From Tragulus kanchil (Eukaryota > Chordata > Mammalia > Artiodactyla > Tragulidae), in contig JAIOJX010000025.1 in assembly GCA_022376925.1 (NCBI GenBank), positions 183,705,801 through 183,769,800 on the forward strand: a stretch of DNA of 64,000 nucleotides. Reading direction: 5' to 3'. A program made the position numbers and the translations under genes. Positions 10,845-22,654 of this stretch are shown here, piece after piece. The notes beneath the pieces are model-generated. The model searched no databases. It saw nothing but the letters and a program-made list of their open reading frames with translations, and had not been told where the DNA came from. Numbering within the stretch: position 1 is the stretch's first letter; each line of letters starts with the position of its first letter.

Positions 10845-11185
10845 ACGTCTGAGTTTTTGCAGCTCCATGGACTGCAGCACATCAGGCTTCCCCTCCCTTC
10901 ACTATCTCCTGGAGCTTGCTCAAACTCATGTCCATTGAGTCAGTGAGGCCATCTAACCATCTCAGCCTCTGTCACCCCTTTCTCCGCCTGTCCTCAATCT
11001 TTCCCAACATCAGAGTCTTTTCCAATGAGTTGGCTCTTCGAATCAGCTGGCCAAAGTATTGGAGCTTTAGCATCAATCCTTCCAATGAATATTCAGGGTT
11101 AATTTCTTTAGGATTGATGGGTGTGACTTCCTTGCAGTACAAGCAATTCTCAAGTCTTCTCCAGCTCCACAGTTTGAAAACACAC
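10845..11185 (-). mobile_element. BovB LINE 3' fragment, antisense
   Basis: Reverse complement of the BovB end: CTCCATGGACTGCAGCAC, TCATGTCCATTGAGTCAGTG, CAATCTTTCCCAACATCAGAG, CCAAAGTATTGGAGC and GTAATTTC-like pieces. The minus frame has stops and is far shorter than the reverse transcriptase ORF, so it is a dead 5'-truncated copy. Its start coincides with the end of duplication 3. Confidence 0.88.
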
Positions 11186-11221
11186 CATAATTTCCTTTAT
11201 TCAACATATATATTTGGCGTA

Positions 11222-11460
11222 TCCACATTGTGCTCCGGGGCACTGGGCTGACAGCTGTGAGGGAGATGGATGAGAGCCTTGTCCTCATGCAGCATATATT
11301 CTGTTGAGGATAAGCAGACACTTAAGTCACCTAGAAGCGGCTTACTCTAATCCCTTTGGAGAACATGATCAGGGCATGTGATAGAAAGTGAGTGAGGCTG
11401 TGTGTGGTGAGGCGTAATTTTACTTGAGGTGATCAAGGAAGTCTCTCTGTGAAGGAGATG
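11222..11460 (+). repeat. Ancient interspersed repeat remnant, family not fixed
   Basis: GGCACTGGGCTGACAGCTGTG, GCCTTGTCCTCATGCAGC, ATTCTGTTGAGGATAAGCAGAC, GTGATAGAAAGTGAG recall an old mammalian element of the GCACTGTGCTAGGC, CCTGCCCTCATGGAGC type. It has no coding content. Part recurs at 12339-12525. Confidence 0.5.
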
Positions 11461-11614
11461 GATCAGAAAAGCTCCTACTAAGTGCTAGGACTATCCTTCA
11501 CAGTGATTAGTTTCTTTGAAACACTGAATCGATTACCTGCAAATCATGCCAAGTTCTAATTCAAATTAGATTTCCCAATACGTATACACAACTCAGCATT
11601 CAAAAATGAATCAT

Positions 11615-12290
11615 GGCGTCTGATCCCATCACTTCGTGGCAAATAGATGGGAAAACGGGAATAATGAGACTTTCTGTGTTTTTTTTTTTTTTTTGCTGCA
11701 AAATCACTGCAGACAGTGACAACAGCCACGAAATTAAAAGACTCTTGCTCCTTGGAAGAAAAGTTATGACAAACTTAGTGTATTAAAAAAGAGAGACATC
11801 ACTTTGCCGACAAAAGTCCGTGGAGTCAAAGCTATGGTTTCCCAGCAGGCATGCATGGGTGTGAGAGTTGGACACTAAGAAGGCTGAGTGCCGAAGAACT
11901 GATGCTTTCACACTGTGGTGCTGGAAAAGACTTCTGAGAGTCCCTTGGACAGCAAGGAGATCATCAAACCAGGCGATCCTAAAGGAAATCAGCCCTGAAT
12001 ATTCATTGGAAGGACTGACGCTGAAGCTGAAGCGCCAATACTTTGGCCACCTGATGTGAAGAGCCGACTTGCTGCAAAAGACCCTGATGCTGGGAAAGAC
12101 TGAGGGCAGGAGAAGGAGCAGGCGACAGAGGCTGAGATGGTTGGATAGCCTCACTGACTCAATGGATATGCGTTTGAGCAAACTCCGGGAGATAGTGAAG
12201 GGAGGGGAAGCCTGGCGTGCTGCCGTCTGTGCGCTCGTAGAGTCAGACACAACTAAGCGACTAACAGCAAGAACAAAAACGTGGTGGTAA
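11615..12290 (+). mobile_element. BovB LINE 3' end
   Basis: A 5'-truncated BovB (RTE clade) covering the C-terminal part of ORF2. In the plus frame it reads a diverged ...LGKTEGRRRS, RLRWLDSLTDSMDM, GEAWRAAVCALVESDTTKRL. Frame breaks and a poly-T insertion (about 11681) make it inactive. It ends with ACTAAGCGACTAACA, the usual terminus. Confidence 0.92.
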
Positions 12291-12679
12291 GGTGAGCTCA
12301 GGAGTGGCTGTCTGGGCTCCGTCAGGGAGCTGGGGAAGCCTTGTCCTCATGCAGCATATATTCTGTTGAGGATAAGCATACACTTAAGTCACCTAGAAGC
12401 GGCTTACTCTAATCCCTTTGGAGAACATGATCAGGGCATGTGATAGAAAGTGAGTGAGGCTGTGTGTGGTGAGGCGTAATTTTACTTGAGGTGATCAAGG
12501 AAGTCTCTCTGTGAAGGAGATGGATCAGAAAAGCTCCTACTAAGTGCTAGGACTATCCTTCACAGTGATTAGTTTCTTTGAAACACTGAATCGATTACCT
12601 GCAAATCATGCCAAGTTCTAATTCAAATTAGATTTCCCAATACGTATACACAACTCAGCATTCAAAAATGAATCATGGC

Positions 12680-13354
12680 GTCTGATCCCATCACTTCGTG
12701 GCAAATAGATGGGAAAACGGGAATAATGAGACTTTCTGTGTTTTTTTTTTTTTTTTGCTGCAAAATCACTGCAGACAGTGACAACAGCCACGAAATTAAA
12801 AGACTCTTGCTCCTTGGAAGAAAAGTTATGACAAACTTAGTGTATTAAAAAAGAGAGAGACATGACTTTGCCGACAAAAGTCCGTGGAGTCAAAGCTATG
12901 GTTTCCCAGCAGGCATGCATGGGTGTGAGAGTTGGACACTAAGAAGGCTGAGTGCCGAAGAACTGATGCTTTCACACTGTGGTGCTGGAAAAGACTTCTG
13001 AGAGTCCCTTGGACAGCAAGGAGATCATCAAACCAGGCGATCCTAAAGGAAATCAGCCCTGAATATTCATTGGAAGGACTGACGCTGAAGCTGAAGCGCC
13101 AATACTTTGGCCACCTGATGTGAAGAGCCGACTTGCTGCAAAAGACCCTGATGCTGGGAAAGACTGAGGGCAGGAGAAGGAGCAGGCGACAGAGGCTGAG
13201 ATGGTTGGATAGCCTCACTGACTCAATGGATATGCGTTTGAGCAAACTCCGGGAGATAGTGAAGGGAGGGGAAGCCTGGCGTGCTGCCGTCTGTGCGCTC
13301 GTAGAGTCAGACACAACTAAGCGACTAACAGCAAGAACAAAAACGTGGTGGTAA
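12680..13354 (+). mobile_element. BovB LINE 3' end, copy by duplication 4
   Basis: Same insertion as 11615-12290, displaced 1,064 bp, with GAGAGAGACATG in place of GAGAGACATC. Confidence 0.92.
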
Positions 13355-13404
13355 GGTGAGCTCAGGAGTGGCTGTCAGGGCTCCGTCAGGGAGCTGGGAG
13401 CCTT

Positions 13405-13560
13405 CAGCAGCAGGTTCTGGAGGAGTCAATAGATCCAGGCCCTGGAGATAGATGCCCATGCACGGACTAGGTCTTCACCTCTCTGAGCCTCCACTGTCCC
13501 ATCTGTTAAAGGAGAACCACATCACATGCATCCAGGGCTTGGGAGTGCATCACATGAAGA
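13405..13560 (+). repeat. MIR-like remnant
   Basis: TTCACCTCTCTGAGCCTCCACTG, TCCCATCTGTTAAAGGAGAAC matches the MIR core CTCTCTGAGCCTCAGTTTCC / CATCTGTAAAATGG. Copied at 14453-14608. Confidence 0.6.
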
Positions 13561-14177
13561 GATCCATCTTATCTCTAGTCATGGGCAGGCATTTACTATA
13601 AAGACCATGGCCTCACAGGTAGTAAAGGAGGCTGCAGGCTTAGGAAAGTAATATTGTGTCCCACAAGAAAACATGATGTGAACTTACTGCCTCTTAGAAT
13701 CAAACTAGGACAGTGAGAAACCATTATAAGTTGGAAGTTCTCTTCCCTCTTTGCCTTTATTTTTCCCAAGATTCCTAGCCGACTACCTGCAAAGGAAGCT
13801 AACCTCATGCCAAATTCTAATTTACTTTCCTAATCTTGTATCTGGAGGGAGTGACATGGCCAAGAATGGGGTGGCTCTTCTCCTCATGCCACTGATGCTT
13901 AAAATGATTAAACTACTGTCTTCCACAGGGCTGAGTCAAGCGCTGAATGGAAATCTAAATATTTTAAGTTGAAAAAATATAAACTCCTAGATAACACTAC
14001 ATAGTGTTCCACAACAACTCCGGTGATTCTTCAGATAAAGTCACTGCCGTGTGTACTGAAAATACTCGTTCTTCAGTACAGAGTGTGATTTCAGTGTCTT
14101 TTTTGATAACCAGGATATATTTTCCACCTCTGATTCCATCCTTTGGAATTTCACATGGCCCCTTGAAATGAGTCAGA
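13561..14177. other. Single-copy-derived intron, nothing recognised
   Basis: No gene or repeat recognised; reproduced at 14609-15228. The two short frames at 13596 and 13751 run in opposite directions and have no support. Confidence 0.5.
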
Positions 14178-14189
14178 TTTAGCGGACAT

Positions 14190-14402
14190 AAGACCCTGAT
14201 GCTGGGAAAGACTGAGGGCAGGAGAAGGAGCAGGCGACAGAGGCTGAGATGGTTGGATAGCCTCACTGACTCAATGGATATGCGTTTGAGCAAACTCCGG
14301 GAGATAGTGAAGGGAGGGGAAGCCTGGCGTGCTGCCGTCTGTGCGCTCGTAGAGTCAGACACAACTAAGCGACTAACAGCAAGAACAAAAACGTGGTGGT
14401 AA
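14190..14402 (+). mobile_element. BovB 3' fragment produced by duplication 5
   Basis: Begins abruptly at AAGACCCTGATGCTGGG, the join of duplication 5, and continues to the BovB end. It is a third version of the same insertion. Confidence 0.9.
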
Positions 14403-15427
14403 GGTGAGCTCAGGAGTGGCTGTCAGGGCTCCGTCAGGGAGCTGGGAGCCTTCAGCAGCAGGTTCTGGAGGAGTCAATAGATCCAGGCCCTGGAGATAGA
14501 TGCCCATGCACGGACTAGGTCTTCACCTCTCTGAGCCTCCACTGTCCCATCTGTTAAAGGAGAACCACATCACATGCATCCAGGGCTTGGGAGTGCATCA
14601 CATGAAGAGATCCATCTTATCTCTAGTCATGGGCAGGCATTTACTATAAAGACCATGGCCTCACAGGTAGTAAAGGAGGCTGCAGGCTTAGGAAAGTAAT
14701 ATTGTGTCCCACAAGAAAACATGATGTGAACTTACTGCCTCTTAGAATCAAACTAGGACAGTGAGAAACCATTATAAGTTGGAAGTTCTCTTCCCTCTTT
14801 GCCTTTATTTTTCCCAAGATTCCTAGCCGACTACCTGCAAAGGAAGCTAACCTCATGCCAAATTCTAATTTACTTTCCTAATCTTGTATCTGGAGGGAGT
14901 GACATGGCCAAGAATGGGGTGGCTCTTCTCCTCATGCCACTGATGCTTAAAATGATTAAACTACTGTCTTCCACAGGGCTGAGTCAAGCGCTGAATGGAA
15001 ATCTAAATATTTTAAGTTGAAAAAATATAAACTCCTAGATAACACTACATAGTGTTCCACAACAACTCCGGTGATTCTTCAGATAAAGTCACTGCCGTGT
15101 GTACTGAAAATACTCGTTCTTCAGTACAGAGTGTGATTTCAGTGTCTTTTTTGATAACCAGGATATATTTTCCACCTCTGATTCCATCCTTTGGAATTTC
15201 ACATGGCCCCTTTTGAAATGAGTCAGACATTTGAGGGGCAAAGAGCACAACCAGGTTAGGAAGATGGGGTCAACTTTCCAGCCGCTGCCAAAGTCAACCT
15301 GGCCAAGGACAAAAATGACCGTATTCACCCAGTACATGTCCACAGGTGAAACTAGAATCCTCACGAGTAAGTCTTCACTCAGAGAATGCCACACTAAAGC
15401 AGTGAAGAACATAACTTCTCAACCAAA

Positions 15428-15615
15428 CGACCATCTGTGTGACCTTAGACAATGTACTTAACCCTTAGCTTCCTCATCAGTAAGGCCGCAGAGGTTAGGA
15501 GTACCAATCTCAGGAGGTAATTATGGGGGTGATATGAGCTGACCTACGAAAAGCACGGAACACCAAGCACCTCGGCCCTCAGATAGGCAACCGTCCATAG
15601 ATGTTAGTGACCCTC
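15428..15615 (+). repeat. MIR element
   Basis: CTGTGTGACCTTAGACAATGTAC, TTAACCCTTAGCTTCCTCATCAG and GGGGGTGATATGAGCTG, then AAAAGCACGGAACACCAAGCAC and AGATGTTAG, in the order expected for the MIR core and 3' end. Confidence 0.78.
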
Positions 15616-15919
15616 ATCACGGCCACTTTTCAGGAAGGCATTCACTTTTCAGTATTCAAAGGCACAGTCTATTAACCCAACAGGGAATTTCTTCATAAGA
15701 GCTGGTTTTATGTGTTGCCCTTTGTTATCAAATGGTAAGCTTCCACACACGGAAAATGTCTTAATCATCTTTGTATTTCTAGACACTGATACGACCATTG
15801 TCTGAAGTATGGAAATTCTTGAAAGAATGACTGGAGTTTGTCTCAAGTATTAATAGTTGCTTATGTTTAGAAGCATGTGGCTGGAATTTAAATGTAAAAA
15901 GAAAATCTAAACTCAGATT

Positions 15920-15995
15920 GATAAGAAAAAAAAGAAAGAGAAAGAAAGGAAGGGAGGCAGGAAAGAAAATGGAAGGAAGGAAAGAAGAAAATACA
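15920..15995 (+). repeat. GA-rich low-complexity tract
   Basis: Purine-only run of AAAGAAAGAGAAAG and GGAAGGAAGG units. Reproduced at about 17080-17155. Confidence 0.8.
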
Positions 15996-15999
15996 TTTT

Positions 16000-16970
16000 T
16001 TAGAAAATAACAAAGGTATATGTAATACCTACCCTGCTGAATGTGATTTTAAAGCCCCGCTTTCTGCTACTTTCAAAAAGAGATTGTTTTTCCAGATCAA
16101 TTATATTCCGAGACCCACCAACTGAATTCCAATAAGTTTATGAATCTTGTTCTTGAGACTATTTGGTACTATTTGTTTTATGTTTTGTTTTGCTCGGAAA
16201 GGGGGTGTTTTGTGTTCCACGTGAAAAGGAGTTAATGTGGACAAATGCAATAAAAGGAGATTTATAGCCCTATCTCCATACAATTCAAATTAATTTCTTT
16301 CTGAAACCCAAACAAAAAGCTAAATGTTTAAAGAATGCATACTCTTTAAATCCTATATCATAATTTACACACCAAAAGGAGAGCGATTTAAGTATGCATT
16401 GATTTTATGCTGATAAGAATCTGTGTTGAATGCATGTTGAGAGATTTTTTTCTTCTTCTTCTTCTTGGCCTCCTACAAATAGTTAGTTTGCAGCAAGTTT
16501 TAATTAAAAACAGTTCCCATAGTAAGAAAATGGAAAAAGAAAGAAAGACTTCAGGAAAATAAAATCCGACAAGAGTCCTGCAGTTTGTTTTCTGAGGCCA
16601 TGTAGAGATCTTGAAAAATAAGAGAGGTTGAAAGTTCTCATCTTTTTTAAACTTCACTTTTGGTTTCATTTAACGTTTTCAAAATAGCTTTCCTTACCAC
16701 TGCTAATCTCCCCTCCCCCACTCCTCCCCAACCCCCTTCAGAAAACTTGGAAAGTTCGGTGCTTAACACTGAAAATCATTCATCTGCCTCAGAGTAACAG
16801 CACCATTTTTCTTTCTAAATTTCTAAGGCAAAAAAAAATCCAAGTTTATCACAGAGCAGTTTTCTTTTCTTTTCCCCACCTATCCAAAGTACCTAATCTC
16901 ATTTTAACTAGGCTTCATCTGAGCATCCATGATACTAAGCTAGCCCATGAATAAACATGATGTTACAAGG
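16000..16970. other. Repeat-poor AT-rich intron, nothing recognised as coding
   Basis: No transposon family recognised over nearly 1 kb; includes a (TTC)5 tract at 16450-16466. Such a repeat-free block inside LDB2 intron 1 could hold a conserved noncoding element, but conservation cannot be judged here. Its copy is 17158-18130. Confidence 0.4.
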
Positions 16971-19402
16971 AATTTTTTTGAAAGAATGAAACTGGAGTTT
17001 GTCTCAATTTAAAGTTGCTTATATTTAGAAGCATGTGGCTGGAATTTAAATGTAAAAAGAAAATCTAAACTCAGATTGATAAGAAAAAAAAGAAAGAGAA
17101 AGAAAGGAAGGGAGGCAGGAAAGAAAATGGAAGGAAGGAAAGAAGAAAATACATTTTTTAGAAAATAACAAAGGTATATGTAATACCTACCCTGCTGAAT
17201 GTGATTTTAAAGCCCCGCTTTCTGCTACTTTCAAAAAGAGATTGTTTTTCCAGATCAATTATATTCCGAGACCCACCAACTGAATTCCAATAAGTTTATG
17301 AATCTTGTTCTTGAGACTATTTGGTACTTATTTGTTTTATGTTTTGTTTTGCTCGGAAAGGGGGTGTTTTGTGTTCCACGTGAAAAGGAGTTAATGTGGA
17401 CAAATGCAATAAAAGGAGATTTATAGCCCTATCTCCATACAATTCAAATTAATTTCTTTCTGAAACCCAAACAAAAAGCTAAATGTTTAAAGAATGCATA
17501 CTCTTTAAATCCTATATCATAATTTACACACCAAAAGGAGAGCGATTTAAGTATGCATTGATTTTATGCTGATAAGAATCTGTGTTGAATGCATGTTGAG
17601 AGATTTTTTTCTTCTTCTTCTTCTTGGCCTCCTACAAATAGTTAGTTTGCAGCAAGTTTTAATTAAAAACAGTTCCCATAGTAAGAAAATGGAAAAAGAA
17701 AGAAAGACTTCAGGAAAATAAAATCCGTACAAGAGTCCTGCAGTTTGTTTTCTGAGGCCATGTAGAGATCTTGAAAAATAAGAGAGGTTGAAAGTTCTCA
17801 TCTTTTTTAAACTTCACTTTTGGTTTCATTTAACGTTTTCAAAATAGCTTTCCTTACCACTGCTAATCTCCCCTCCCCCACTCCTCCCCAACCCCCTTCA
17901 GAAAACTTGGAAAGTTCGGTGCTTAACACTGAAAATCATTCATCTGCCTCAGAGTAACAGCACCATTTTTCTTTCTAAATTTCTAAGGCAAAAAAAAATC
18001 CAAGTTTATCACAGAGCAGTTTTCTTTTCTTTTCCCCACCTATCCAAAGTACCTAATCTCATTTTAACTAGGCTTCATCTGAGCATCCATGATACTAAGC
18101 TAGCCCATGAATAAACATGATGTTACAAGGGAAGCCCTGTGACTGAAGTATATAAAAATGTAGCTGAAAGAAAAGACGGAGACGCCCCCACCCCATCCCT
18201 GGGGAGCTGGAGAGTGGAGCCCAGGCGGGGCGAAAGGAGCAGATTTAAATTTCAAGGTCTTCAAATATTTCCAACGTTCATATTAAATCCTGTAAAACTA
18301 AAAACTGTGGTTCTAATAGAACCCTTGTGCGCACGGCAGCTTCCCATTGTAATCACTGCTGTTCTCTCTGGGAACACTGATAAAAGGGGAAAGCCCTCAA
18401 AACAGAAGACATGCAGCATGGCCCCCCTTTTTTCTTGGTGTTTGTGGCATTTTTATTAAAATCAGCAGATTGTCAACATAAAAAAAAAATCTGTATACTT
18501 GAAAACCTCTTCATTGGAACGGAGACCTACATGTTTCGTCTTTTGAGTGAGGAAATAAGGTATAGAAAAGTTACCTACACTAACCAAAATTTCTATAACT
18601 TGATAAAGTTCCTAAAATTCTATAAAAATCCGACATTCCTGAAATCCTTTCACGGAAAATGAAGGCCACTAGGATGATCTCATCTTTTACCTACATACAT
18701 TTTTTATCTCATAGCACAGACCTCAGGAAATGAAAAAAAAAAAAAAAACCAACACTTTATTATTATTGTTATTGAAGCTTGTTACAGAACACATTCTGAA
18801 CTCGTTATGTCCTATCTGACTATACTCTGTGTGCAACGTTAAACAAAAAATTGTGCATTTTTTTTCTCCCCAAAATACATTTTAGACAGCAAGACAGTTC
18901 AAACAGTAAATGAATTTATGAAGACTTCAGGTCAGTTTGTGGTAATACACAACAACGGAAAACAACACAGCCCTCTTCCTAGTCTTGGATACAGACACTG
19001 AGGAAAAGCTCCAGGAATTTCTCTTAATCCCCATTAAAAAGAGGGAGAAATAGCCACGTATTTCTTGATGAAACTCCACTGAGATTCTGGTGTTGCAAAG
19101 AAATGTGTATTTCCCAGAATAGCCGGCAGCATTTAAAACATATTTATGTTGTGTTGGTTTGTTTTGTAAAGCATTCATATCCCTTTTTAAAAAAGGAGAT
19201 GACGTCCCACAACTTTTTAGACACTTTCTTTCCTTGGCCACAGAGATGAGGGATCCAAGTTGCCTCATGAGGAAATCAATGTGGAGAAGGTGGAGAGGAG
19301 CGGTTTTGGGGGACTAGGAAGCAGGTATCTAAAACAGCTTCAGGCACCCCCAAAGGCATAGGAATTGTGCTTCTCAAGAAAGATGCCACTTTCGGTGACA
19401 CT

Positions 19403-19442
19403 GGGCTTTCCTGGTGGCTAAGAGGGTGAAGAATCAAAGACA
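19403..19442 (+). mobile_element. Bov-tA-type SINE 5' scrap
   Basis: GGGCTTTCCTGGTGGCTAAG plus AAGAATC matches only the tRNA-like head; the element stops after about 40 bp, which is unusual for insertions normally truncated at the 5' end. Confidence 0.7.
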
Positions 19443-19764
19443 GTTCACCTCTCTCTCCTGTCACCTACTGATTCAAGACAGCACATTCACAAATGTTTAC
19501 TGAGCACCTACTTTGTCCTAGCAAGAGCTTGCCTCCAGCACTGGCCTTCAGCAAGACTGCCAGGGTCTCTCTCTGTAATATTTCTCCACAATGACTCTGT
19601 TTTCTCATTACCATTTGTGATTTTGAACTAAATACCATGAGCCAAGAAATAATGATTTGCTCATTACTCTGGTTCACGACACTTTGTTCATACTAAAGGA
19701 AACCAAACCCTGGCCTTTGGTAGACTCTGGATTTTTTTTTAAAATGAAAGGGGCCTTGCAGGAA

Positions 19765-19865
19765 ATTTGCTGATGAGGAACCAAGGTCCTCGCCAACAAG
19801 TTCGTAAATGAAGAAACAAGTTTGAAACAGGATTAAATCCCAACCTAGGGTTCTTCAAGACTACC
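19765..19865 (-). repeat. Possible MIR remnant
   Basis: TTGCTGATGAGGAACCAAGGTCC and GAAACAGGATTAAATCCCAACC resemble the antisense MIR (GAGGAAACTGAGG; GGATTTGAACCC). Diverged. Confidence 0.4.
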
Positions 19866-20130
19866 CATCTCCTCAAGGACTCTGATTGGATTTAATTGGA
19901 AGAAATGAATCAGCCCCAGGAAAGACTGTTCTGGAAGGTCAGCAAAGCCCAGAGAGCAGAGGGGCACCATGCTTCTTCACTACTTTCTTTCCTTTCCATA
20001 CAGAAGGGGATTTCCAGGAAATTTCTTCAAACTTGATTACAATTTTTTTTTTCATCAGAAACTGATGTGCTACAATTTCTTTCAAGAGTACGTTCAAAAA
20101 AGAATGCAGAGCTGAGTGCTACCTTAAAGA

Positions 20131-20131
20131 C

Positions 20132-20171
<40 letters not shown>
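20131..20171 (+). repeat. (TG)n microsatellite
   Basis: About 18 consecutive GT units followed by an imperfect GTGCGTGTGTAC tail. Likely polymorphic. Confidence 0.9.
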
Positions 20172-20172
<1 letters not shown>

Positions 20173-20378
20173 GTGCGTGTGTACACGTGTAAGGAGTCAA
20201 TGAGACAACACCATGGAATACAGAGGCAGGAACCAGAAGAGAGAAAGCAAGAGGGTTAGCCTCTTGCCAAAATGACTGGACGCACAGGTCAGCTTCCAGA
20301 AGTGATCCCTCAGCTGCCTGTTTGATTTTGTGTGTGAATACACTGATAACTCTTGCTGGTCATTTTAGTATTTTATTC

Positions 20379-22654
20379 CAATCCATCTCTCCCTAGGGCC
20401 CAGAACAACTCCATCATAAGTAATCATCCTTGGTAAAAGCACAATGTAACTTTTTCAAGAAAAGTTATTTTTTCTAAATATTTTTCCCATTACAAACTTT
20501 CATCAAAATCTAATGTTGAATATTAAGATTTATATATCTTAGGATCGCTAATCGATTTTATCCTTTCTTTTCCTACAAAATGAACACAAACTTACGGCCT
20601 CAGGTTCATGACATCCTTTACTGCTTGGCAAAGAGAAACGGAAGTGTCTGGATAATTATTTGGGTAATTATTAAAAAGATCTAATTAAGGGGAGAAATGT
20701 TTAAGGTAGGCTCTAGAACATGCAATCCTAGAAACAGTTTTCGGTGCTTTCTTATCAGCCAGAGAGATTTCAAAAAATCTTTAGGATGTGTCACAGCAAG
20801 ATGTCCTGTCTAGTATCTTGAGCTATAAAGTAGGTTCTCTACTTAAAAGTTATACCCCAGGATCCTCAAGCTAGGAATTCCTGAGTTGAGCTCTCACAAT
20901 ATATAATGTGCCATTTTTTAAGAAACATACTATGAATGAGAGACTTTCAAAGGTTTTCTCTCCAAGGTGAAACAAATGTGGGCACCTTATGGAATCCTGC
21001 AGATTTTTATGAGGACCAGGGTGAAGAAGTCTCCCAGCTGAGTAGGCTAGCTCAGAACTGGCCAGGTGACAGTGAAGGGGCATGGGAGAACACAGATGTC
21101 AGAGAAACCTGCCTGCTCTCCTAACAGAGAAGAATGGGTGGCAAACCCAAAAACTCCACCAAAACTTTCTAAGATGCAGTGTGGACATGGGTTGCTTTTA
21201 AATTCTGCTGCTCTTCAATAACTGGTCCATTAAGGCCACTGGTCTCTTAAAAACTAATCATATTTAAAGACTTTTTTTACCCCAAATCTGTGCGGCAATT
21301 ATCTGTGCCTGAACTATGACATTCTCTGTCCTCCTAATTCTGAACGCAGGCTGTGAGAACCAAGAATTTGCATAAGAGTTGAGGATTCCAGTACACAGTT
21401 GCAAAGACTGGAATGAAACATACAGATTGTAACACACATACTCAACCACACACACTAACTGCCAAGGGCTCACCACCCTCTGCACGACAGAGTTAACACC
21501 TTTTGAGAAATTTGGTAAAATTTTTTCAATCCATCTCCCTAGGGCCCAGAACAACTCCATCATAAGTAATCATCCTTGGTAAAGCACAATGTAACTTTTT
21601 CAAGAAAAGTTATTTTTCTAAATATTTTTCCCATTACAAACTTTCATCAAAATCTAATGTTGAATATTAAGATTTATATATCTTAGGATCGCTAATCGAT
21701 TTTATCCTTTCTTTTCCTACAAAATGAACACAAACTTACGGCCTCAGGTTCATGACATCCTTTACTGCTTGGCAAAGAGAAACGGAAGTGTCTGGATAAT
21801 TATTTGGGTAATTATTAAAAAGATCTAATTAAGGGGAGAAATGTTTAAGGTAGGCTCTAGAACATGCAATCCTAGAAACAGTTTTCGGTGCTTTCTTATC
21901 AGCCAGAGAGATTTCAAAAAATCTTTAGGATGTGTCACAGCAAGATGTCCTGTCTAGTATCTTGAGCTATAAAGTAGGTTCTCTACTTAAAAGTTATACC
22001 CCAGGATCCTCAAGCTAGGAATTCCTGAGTTGAGCTCTCACAATATATAATGTGCCATTTTTTAAGAAACATACTATGAATGAGAGACTTTCAAAGGTTT
22101 TCTCTCCAAGGTGAAACAAATGTGGGCACCTTATGGAATCCTGCAGATTTTTATGAGGACCAGGGTGAAGAAGTCTCCCAGCTGAGTAGGCTAGCTCAGA
22201 ACTGGCCAGGTGACAGTGAAGGGGCATGGGAGAACACAGATGTCAGAGAAACCTGCCTGCTCTCCTAACAGAGAAGAATGGGTGGCAAACCCAAAAACTC
22301 CACCAAAACTTTCTAAGATGCAGTGTGGACATGGGTTGCTTTTAAATTCTGCTGCTCTTCAATAACTGGTCCATTAAGGCCACTGGTCTCTTAAAAAAAC
22401 TAATCATATTTAAAGACTTTTTTTACCCCAAATCTGTGCGGCAATTATCTGTGCCTGAACTATGACATTCTCTGTCCTCCTAATTCTGAACGCAGGCTGT
22501 GAGAACCAAGAATTTGCATAAGAGTTGAGGATTCCAGTACACAGTTGCAAAGACTGGAATGAAACATACAGATTGTAACACACATACTCAACCACACACA
22601 CATATCATTTACTGCCAAGGGCTCACCACCCTCTGCACGACAGAGTTAACACCT
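20379..22654. repeat. Tandem duplication 7 (period 1,144-1,148 bp)
   Basis: 20379-21501 recurs at 21527-22654 across a 25-bp join (21502-21526). Differences include the length of two A-runs, a CT pair near the start, and an insertion of about 10 bases (ATATCATTTA region) near 22601 that is absent at 21456. No interspersed repeat lies at the breakpoints. Confidence 0.94.
20645..20695 (+). promoter_or_regulatory. Cluster of three TAATTA-type homeodomain cores
   Basis: ATAATTAT (20652), GTAATTATT (20664) and CTAATTAAG (20681) lie within 38 bp in repeat-free intron. TAATTA is the usual core for many homeodomain proteins including LIM-homeodomain factors. AT-rich sequence can give this by chance. 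Reproduced at about 21789-21839 by duplication 7. Confidence 0.25.

Larger units (their letters stand above)
11276..13400. repeat. Tandem duplication 4 (period 1,063-1,064 bp)
   Basis: 11276-12338 recurs at 12339-13400 with essentially no spacer. It includes most of a BovB 3' end. Differences: GCAGAC versus GCATAC, one T in a poly-T run, GAGAGACATC versus GAGAGAGACATG, and small changes at the right end (CTGTCTGGG versus CTGTCAGGG). Confidence 0.94.
13142..15228. repeat. Tandem duplication 5 (period 1,048 bp)
   Basis: 13142-14177 recurs at 14190-15228 across a 12-bp join (14178-14189). The copy begins mid-BovB, so 14190-14402 is a BovB 3' fragment created by the duplication and not an independent insertion. 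Its first 259 bp also overlap duplication 4 and are present three times. CCCCTTGAAATG versus CCCCTTTTGAAATG near the right end is one difference. Confidence 0.94.
15811..18130. repeat. Tandem duplication 6 (period 1,158-1,160 bp)
   Basis: 15811-16970 recurs at 16971-18130. The first about 70 bp of the second copy are noisy (extra T and A residues, CAATTTAAAG for CAAGTATTAATAG), then the match is nearly perfect. The region is non-repetitive, AT-rich intron with GA-rich and TTC tracts, so repeat-mediated recombination is not suggested. Confidence 0.94.
18131..20378. other. Single-copy intron with few repeats
   Basis: Largely unrecognised AT-rich sequence. It contains poly-A runs, a SINE scrap at 19403, a possible MIR at 19765, and a GT microsatellite at 20131. 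No gene or RNA recognised. Confidence 0.45.

Noticed and set aside
11615..13354. Active reverse transcriptase gene
   Set aside because: Only the last part of BovB ORF2 is present and it is broken by stops, shifts and a poly-T insertion.
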